Origin: Elusimicrobiota bacterium
GTDB lineage: Bacteria; Elusimicrobiota; Elusimicrobia; Elusimicrobiales; UBA9959
Direction: 5' to 3'
DNA: 5,727 nt
Assembly (NCBI GenBank): GCA_022703115.1
Contig: JAKLEK010000101.1
Location: forward strand, 1 to 5,727
Made by a program: the position numbers and the translations under genes. Positions 5,040 through 5,727 of the stretch are shown here, in pieces. Numbering within the stretch: position 1 is the stretch's first letter; every line of letters begins with the position of its first letter. Under the pieces are notes generated by a model. That model was not told the origin of the DNA and made no database searches. It saw only the letters and a program-made list of their open reading frames with translations.

Positions 5040-5727
5040 GAGCCGGGGTTCTCCTTCTCCCAGTCCTCGTAGGCCCGGACTATCTCCCCGGCCAGAGGGT
5101 GCCTTACCACGTCGCAGTTCGAGAAGCTGACGAGCTTGACCCCTTTCACCTTCCTCAGCACTTCCTTGGCATGCAGGAGCCCGGAACGGTCCTTTTCCTT
5201 GAGGTCTATCTGGGTTATATCTCCGGTGACCACCATCTTAGAGCGAAGTCCCAAGCGCGTAAGGAACATCTTCATCTGTTCCCGGGTGGCGTTCTGAGCC
5301 TCGTCCAGGATGACGAAAGCGTCCTCGAGCGTGCGCCCCCGCATGTAAGCCAGCGGGACGGTCTCGATCGCCTCGTCCTCGCGCATGAGCCGGAAACGTT
5401 CGGGTCCGAGAAGGGCGTAGAACGCGTCGTAAAGCGGACGCAGGAACGGGTGCACTTTTTCCGAGATGTCCCCCGGCAGGAAGCCCAGCTTTTCTCCGGC
5501 CTCCACGATGGGTCGGGTCAGCACTATGCGGCCCACGGCCCCGGAGCTCAGCGCGTCCAGCGCCGCGGCCGCCGCCAGGAAGGTCTTGCCTGTCCCTGCC
5601 GGTCCGATCGCCACCACCAGGTCCCAGGCGGATATGGCTTCCAGGTACCGGCGCTGCGCCTCGTTGCGCGGAAGCACCGGATCGGCCGAAGCGGGGGGAG
5701 CGTCATGTCTGCGTTCGTTCCCCCGGG
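5036..5727 (-). CDS. phoH: PhoH-family ATPase (YbeZ-like), 5' end cut by window edge
   Basis: PhoH/YbeZ proteins are cytoplasmic P-loop ATPases linked to RNA metabolism; E. coli YbeZ works with YbeY. The frame is open to the window edge and gives 229 complete residues. Motifs follow the family closely: Walker A GPAGTGKT (bases 5605-5582), LTRPIVEAGEKLGFLPGD, the PLAYMRGRTL block, Walker B VILDEAQN (about 5311-5288), then QMKMFLTRLG, the sensor-like VTGDITQIDL, and a C-terminal DVVRH. A GTG at 5677 is a possible start, but it would begin just before the ATPase core, and family members have an N-terminal domain of roughly 100 residues. The upstream codons (RGNERRHDAPPASADP) look like the linker between that domain and the core. 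I therefore treat the gene as 5'-truncated by the window. Its TGA overlaps the ybeY ATG. Confidence 0.95.
   Translation of the reverse strand, partial: RGNERRHDAPPASADPVLPRNEAQRRYLEAISAWDLVVAIGPAGTGKTFLAAAAALDALSSGAVGRIVLTRPIVEAGEKLGFLPGDISEKVHPFLRPLYDAFYALLGPERFRLMREDEAIETVPLAYMRGRTLEDAFVILDEAQNATREQMKMFLTRLGLRSKMVVTGDITQIDLKEKDRSGLLHAKEVLRKVKGVKLVSFSNCDVVRHPLAGEIVRAYEDWEKENPGS

Overview
The window looks like housekeeping chromosome from a GC-rich, diderm (Gram-negative) bacterium. An LptE-like outer-membrane lipoprotein with a lipobox implies an outer membrane, and MurJ implies peptidoglycan. There are no mobile elements, CRISPR arrays, tRNA or rRNA genes. Coding density is very high: the only noncoding gaps are 21, 64 and 89 bases. 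The protein style, and a YbeY of the variant type I associate with Bacteroidota and other non-proteobacterial diderms, suggest a deep-branching lineage. Elusimicrobiota is my best guess, held with low confidence because it rests on impression and not on a search.

Layout, left to right. (1) 1-1005, minus: uvrC, N-terminal 335 codons, with the 3' end outside the window. (2) 1008-2534, minus: murJ, the lipid II flippase, ending 2 bases before the uvrC start. (3) 2556-2852, plus: rpsT (ribosomal protein S20), diverging from murJ across only 21 bases. (4) 2881-2911: a 15-bp inverted repeat that acts as terminator between convergent rpsT and holA. (5) 2917-3906, minus: holA, the DNA polymerase III delta (clamp-loader) subunit. 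(6) 3907-4512, minus: an lptE-like lipoprotein gene whose stop codon abuts the holA start, with a good sigma70-type promoter at 4554-4583. (7) 4602-5039, minus: ybeY. (8) 5036-5727, minus: a phoH-family ATPase gene that overlaps ybeY by ATGA and has its 5' end outside the window.

There are three minus-strand transcription units: phoH-ybeY, lptE-holA and murJ-uvrC. rpsT is the single plus-strand gene. Together they cover RNA/ribosome maturation (PhoH, YbeY, S20), envelope biogenesis (LptE, MurJ), replication (HolA) and nucleotide excision repair (UvrC). The phoH-ybeY pair, the lptE-holA pair and the convergent holA/rpsT arrangement are each known from distant bacteria, which supports the calls.

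I found no undescribed system. The points most worth a second look are a UvrC that appears to lack about 80-115 residues between its UVR motif and its RNase H-like domain, a YbeY with substitutions at two signature positions (Arg to Leu, third metal-ligand His to Asp), and an unusually tight murJ/rpsT divergent junction that suggests leaderless or overlapping promoters.
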